64,000 nt of DNA from an uncultured Bacteroidales bacterium. Lineage in GTDB: Bacteria; Bacteroidota; Bacteroidia; Bacteroidales; Bacteroidaceae. A program made the position numbers and the translations under genes. Of this stretch, positions 60,634 to 64,000 are shown one piece after another. Every line of letters starts with the position of its first letter. Position 1 is the first letter of the stretch. The DNA lies in contig CALDKD010000007.1 in assembly GCA_937898885.1 (NCBI GenBank), positions 1-64,000 on the forward strand. Direction: 5' to 3'. Under the pieces are notes generated by a model that made no database searches, had not been told where the DNA came from, and was given only the letters and a program-made list of their open reading frames with translations.

Positions 60634-61311
60634 CTATTCGGCCTGAAGGGCATTGGAATAGACAATTCCGTTATGCGGCTGCGGGGTCACGCCCTTGCGC
60701 TCAAACAGTTCGGGAACGGTGACAAACTCGAAGCCGCGTTCCTTCAGGGCCGGGATAAGCGTCCTGACGGCCTCGACGGTCTGAACATTGCCGGCCATGT
60801 CGTGCATCAGAATGACATCGCCGTCCTTGGCCTGGTCCAGAATACGCTGCGTGCGGGTGGCGGCATCAACACTAGGTTCCCAATCCTCGCAATTGATTCC
60901 GTTGATGAATGTCAGGCCGATGGTCTCGTGCAGCAGCGGACTCACATTGATGTATGGCGGGCGGAAGAACTCAGGACGCCGGCCGATGAATGATTCTATC
61001 CAATCGGCATTGCGCTCAATCTCATCGGTCATCTGTTCAGCGGTCATACCGGCCATATACGGATGATCCCAAGAATGGTTCTCAATGGCATGGCCTTCGT
61101 GGAATGCCCGCACCATGTCCTGAGCGTTCTCCTCACCCCATGAGCCTACTACAAAGAAGGTAGCCTTGATTTTTTCCTTTTTCAGGATGTCCAGGATGTC
61201 GGCGGTCACATTTGAAGGACCGTCATCGAAACTCAGTGCAATGATTTTGTCATACTTCGGACCACATGAGGCAAGAACAGCCATAGCAAGAATGGATATT
61301 AATTTCTTCAT
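60634..61311 (-). CDS. Lipoprotein polysaccharide deacetylase (CE4, NodB fold)
   Basis: Metal-dependent deacetylase (225 aa). Lipobox LASC (Cys16). NodB motifs: FDDGP with Asp29 and Asp30, metal ligands His79 and His83 in HSWDHP, and RPPY at 117-120; the last motif is in DVILMHDMAG. Substrates in the family are chitin, peptidoglycan or acetyl-xylan. Xylan is plausible from the neighbours but unproven. It begins the unit with the EFR1 and CE1 genes (gaps about 31 and 34 bases). Confidence 0.92.
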   Translation of the reverse strand: MKKLISILAMAVLASCGPKYDKIIALSFDDGPSNVTADILDILKKEKIKATFFVVGSWGEENAQDMVRAFHEGHAIENHSWDHPYMAGMTAEQMTDEIERNADWIESFIGRRPEFFRPPYINVSPLLHETIGLTFINGINCEDWEPSVDAATRTQRILDQAKDGDVILMHDMAGNVQTVEAVRTLIPALKERGFEFVTVPELFERKGVTPQPHNGIVYSNALQAE

Positions 61312-61329
61312 AAAGTTTTCTTATTTCTG

Positions 61330-61337
61330 CAAACATA
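61330..61337 (-). promoter_or_regulatory. -7 box TATGTTTG for the CE4 deacetylase
   Basis: Exact TAnnTTTG match 18 bases before the ATG at 61311. The unit can therefore be transcribed apart from the GH2 gene upstream. Confidence 0.55.
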
Positions 61338-61345
61338 CACATATT

Positions 61346-64000
61346 TTACGGATTTGACGCAATTACAGATACTCTATGACTCGCTGTGCTACCAGACTTG
61401 AGCCCCGGTGCCGAGACTGTGATTGTGGAATTCCCGTCAAATCCTGTGACATACGCCACACAAGAGCCACGCCAGGTATCACGCACAGGCTGCTGATGAT
61501 TGAGGTGGTCCATAGGATTGCCGTTGTCCGTTGCTAAGATTCCGGCAGGACCGGTTGTCTGGAATGTTACCGTAACAATATCATTCGGGCAGACATTGCC
61601 ATCTTTGTCAACCACGTATGCCCTGAACACGGCATCGTTGGATGAGTCGCTTACCACCTTCAGGGCATAAGGCTGACCCGCCGTGCAGATTCTCTCAGAT
61701 GCCACTTTTCCGCCTTTGTCATCGTAGCCTGCAATGAGCAGCTCACCGGGTTCGAACAGGACACGGTATCGTGCCGGCCTTGCATCGGCTGTCATTGCCT
61801 TGCGTCCTAGTGAGCGTCCGTTCAATATCAGCTCAACCTCACTGCAGTTGGAATAGACCTCTATTTCCTGAACGCCGCCTGTATCAACAGGTGTCCAGTC
61901 CGACACCAGTTCCCTGCCATCACGGCGGGCAAACGCCACCATCGGCTCAGTAGTCCACCAGCTCTTGCGCTGCATACCCAGCGGCTTGACCATACCGGTG
62001 ATATCTACAAGCGAAGTCGTCCACGACACCTGAGGCCACTCCGCCTCGCCAAGATACTCAATGCCGGTCCACAGGAACTGTCCGCACAGTGAAGGGTCAT
62101 CGCGCAACATCAGCCAAGACTCTATGTCAGGGGTGTTCTCAGTACCGATGATGACCTTCTCCGGATGCGCCTCGTGATATGCCTTGAGCTCTTCAATGCG
62201 GTAGTTCTGCCCCACCACGTCCATCATCCCGGCGAAACCGTTCCGATATACTCCCGATGAGTTCGGCCTGAACAGTGCCATTGTCACAGGGCGTGTGGGG
62301 TCCAGCTCATGAATCAGGTCCTGCTGCTGGCGATATTTGCGGAAACCGTCCTCGCTGTTCAGATTGTCACGGATCTCATTGCCTACGCTGTATATCACCA
62401 CACAAGGATGATTGCGTGCCATTTTCACCAAATCTTCCGTATCCTGACGCCAGTTCTCGTTGAAATCCAGATTGTAGCCCTTCTCCGCATGAGGCTTCGC
62501 GGCCTCCCACGTATCGAACGACTCCACCATTACCAGGAATCCCAGACTGTCACACAAATTGAGCAGCACCGGGTCCGGAGCATTGTGCGCCCACCTGATG
62601 GCATTGACACCCAGTTCCTTGAGAGTGAGCAGGCGTGAGAGCCAGACTCTCTCCGCCGATACGGTACCTAACGCACCCGCATCGGAATGCAGGCATACGC
62701 CCTTCATCTTGACGTTCCTGCCGTTCAGCCAGAATCCGGTCTCATTGTCATAGCGTATGGTTCTGAAGCCTACGTTGACACTCTCGCTTTCTATTACATA
62801 TTTCTCCCCCACCAGGTCAATGCTCACTTTGCGCATATCGGCAGTCCGGCCGTCAATATCCCAGAGCCCCAGGTTGCGTCCTTCAGTGCGGAAACTAACC
62901 ACTCTGCTCTCTCCGGCATCCAGCGATACCTTCTCACTGCCGGCCACACTGGTCCGGACAGTTATCTCCTGCCTGACGGGCGAGGCATTGCAGACCGTAA
63001 CCTCGAAGTTCACATATTCATCATCACAGAAACAGAATATGCCGTTGTAGGGTATATAGACATCAGGCTTGAAGGCCATACGCACGTGGCGGTTTATTCC
63101 GCTGCCCGTGTACCAGCGCGATGCCGGCTGTACGCTGTTATCCACCCTCACAGCCACACGGTTCCATCCCTCTCCTACGAAGTCCGATATGTCATAGCTG
63201 AAGCTGGCATATCCGTTTGCGCGGGTGCCAACCTCCCTGCCGTTGACGAAAACGGTGCTGTGCGACATCACTCCGTCGAATTCCAGAAAGACGCGATGCC
63301 TGAAATCGCCCCGGTCATACCAGAACTCCTTGGCATACCAGCCGATACCGGCCGGCAGCCAGCCGCCCTGTCCTGTGGGATTATCCCTGCTGAACTCGCC
63401 TTCAATGCTCCAGTCGTGCGGCAGACTGACCCTGCGGTATTCTACAGTATCTTCATTTACGAGCGGACTGGATGTCACATTACCGTGTGAGTCAATCTCA
63501 ATGAACTCATATTTTCTGGGCGGGACGGTCTGCGCGAGTGTCACATCCCGCGGAATGAACCTCCAGTCCTCATCGAAGCTCACGACTTCTGCCGGAGCCA
63601 GCAGTTTATGCTCCAACGCATCAAAAACCATTTCAGCATCAGCGCCATATTTGGGCCATATTTTCCATGGCATATAACGGTTTCCCAAAAATCTGTAGGC
63701 TTCTTTCTCTGATATCGAATCTGTTTCCAGCTGAAAAGTCAAAAGGTCTATATCCTCTACAGTATCTTTCCAGCGGAATCTGATACGCTCCCTGTTCCGC
63801 TTGAACATCTCATAATCGTAATTCCTTAAAAATGCGGAAGCATGAGCAAGCCATTTTCCGTCAACGGATGACGGGAACACCTTGAATGTGCATCCCGGGT
63901 TGGGAGTAAAAAATTCATTGCCATTCCGCCGCAGCAGCATTCCGTAGGCAGCTCCCTCCTTATTGAAATATGTATCACGGACAGTTATCGTGTCACCGGC
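61346..64000 (-). CDS. GH2 glycosidase (beta-galactosidase type), 5' end outside window
   Basis: Large family 2 glycosidase. No stop precedes the first in-window ATG (63940) and the frame stays open to base 64000, so the true start lies outside. Visible in order: about 170 residues of unassigned N-terminal sequence; the GH2 sugar-binding sandwich (SLPHDWSIEGEFSRDNPTGQ, GWYAKEFWYDRGDF); the immunoglobulin-like domain; and a TIM barrel with acid/base Glu in IYSVGNEIRD and nucleophile Glu in VIIGTENTPD. C-terminal domains follow (DUF4982-like, then an Ig-like DGNVCPNDIVTVTFQTTGPA). Beta-galactosidase is the default guess; beta-glucuronidase or others are possible. Confidence 0.9.
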   Translation of the reverse strand, partial: AGDTITVRDTYFNKEGAAYGMLLRRNGNEFFTPNPGCTFKVFPSSVDGKWLAHASAFLRNYDYEMFKRNRERIRFRWKDTVEDIDLLTFQLETDSISEKEAYRFLGNRYMPWKIWPKYGADAEMVFDALEHKLLAPAEVVSFDEDWRFIPRDVTLAQTVPPRKYEFIEIDSHGNVTSSPLVNEDTVEYRRVSLPHDWSIEGEFSRDNPTGQGGWLPAGIGWYAKEFWYDRGDFRHRVFLEFDGVMSHSTVFVNGREVGTRANGYASFSYDISDFVGEGWNRVAVRVDNSVQPASRWYTGSGINRHVRMAFKPDVYIPYNGIFCFCDDEYVNFEVTVCNASPVRQEITVRTSVAGSEKVSLDAGESRVVSFRTEGRNLGLWDIDGRTADMRKVSIDLVGEKYVIESESVNVGFRTIRYDNETGFWLNGRNVKMKGVCLHSDAGALGTVSAERVWLSRLLTLKELGVNAIRWAHNAPDPVLLNLCDSLGFLVMVESFDTWEAAKPHAEKGYNLDFNENWRQDTEDLVKMARNHPCVVIYSVGNEIRDNLNSEDGFRKYRQQQDLIHELDPTRPVTMALFRPNSSGVYRNGFAGMMDVVGQNYRIEELKAYHEAHPEKVIIGTENTPDIESWLMLRDDPSLCGQFLWTGIEYLGEAEWPQVSWTTSLVDITGMVKPLGMQRKSWWTTEPMVAFARRDGRELVSDWTPVDTGGVQEIEVYSNCSEVELILNGRSLGRKAMTADARPARYRVLFEPGELLIAGYDDKGGKVASERICTAGQPYALKVVSDSSNDAVFRAYVVDKDGNVCPNDIVTVTFQTTGPAGILATDNGNPMDHLNHQQPVRDTWRGSCVAYVTGFDGNSTITVSAPGLKSGSTASHRVSVIASNP

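Noticed and set aside
1..64000. tRNA or rRNA genes
   Set aside because: All gaps between genes were read; none holds a cloverleaf or conserved rRNA sequence.

Overview
The window reads as a stretch of a Bacteroidales chromosome, most likely Prevotella or a close relative, from a gut or rumen polysaccharide degrader. The signs are: the Bacteroidetes -7 promoter box TAnnTTTG a short distance before most transcription units; a full Na+-pumping NQR operon; a type IX secretion plug protein and a BspA-like leucine-rich protein with a sorting-type C-terminus; and a GH10 xylanase fused to a CE1 esterase, an architecture known from Prevotella xylan degraders. Genes are densely packed. No tRNA, rRNA or CRISPR array was seen.

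Layout. 1-2942: 3' part of tex and a convergent NlpC/P60-LysM hydrolase. 3049-9142: nqrABCDEF on the minus strand, with an unusual rubredoxin-NqrC fusion. 9259-13700: tamB. 13754-20441: proS, the xylanase-esterase fusion and the BspA-like protein. 20570-23590: a lipoprotein TPR sensor/regulator, divergent from the T9SS plug protein. 23591-24600: a small decayed accessory patch with a transposase scrap and a broken Fic gene. 24506-34939: HAD phosphatase, rarA, glycosyltransferase, Na+ symporter, a TIGR02757 protein, and the unit glnS-TPR-dedA-phosphatase. 35025-43212: a xylose/xyloside unit on the minus strand (esterase, GH31 alpha-xylosidase with PA14, xylB, xylA). 43330-47113: class II aldolase and a divergent alpha-2-macroglobulin-like MG2 protein. 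47084-47436: a tandem array of hairpins. 47533-52000: rpmE2, the unit rsmE-truA-DUF3256, and the unit exonuclease-rlmI. 52085-57011: ftsK, a lolA-like gene, trxB and an unrecognised secreted protein. 57023-64000: a second polysaccharide patch (GH43, CE1 esterase, flavodoxin-ferredoxin protein, CE4 deacetylase, GH2).

How the genes fit together. Xylan would be cut by the secreted GH10-CE1 enzyme and the esterases. Side-chain xylose and arabinose would be released by GH31 and GH43, and xylose would enter central metabolism through XylA and XylB. NQR makes the sodium gradient that Na+ symporters such as the NSS protein at 28132 use. No SusC/SusD pair lies in the window.

The least explained DNA is not coding. 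One element is a 128-bp unit repeated 2.6 times, made almost wholly of five short hairpins, starting inside a 24-bp inverted repeat whose loop holds a stop codon. The other is an imperfect GGCTGTT heptamer array found three times between a stop codon and a terminator. The most unusual protein is NqrC, with a rubredoxin domain in front and a six-cysteine tail behind.
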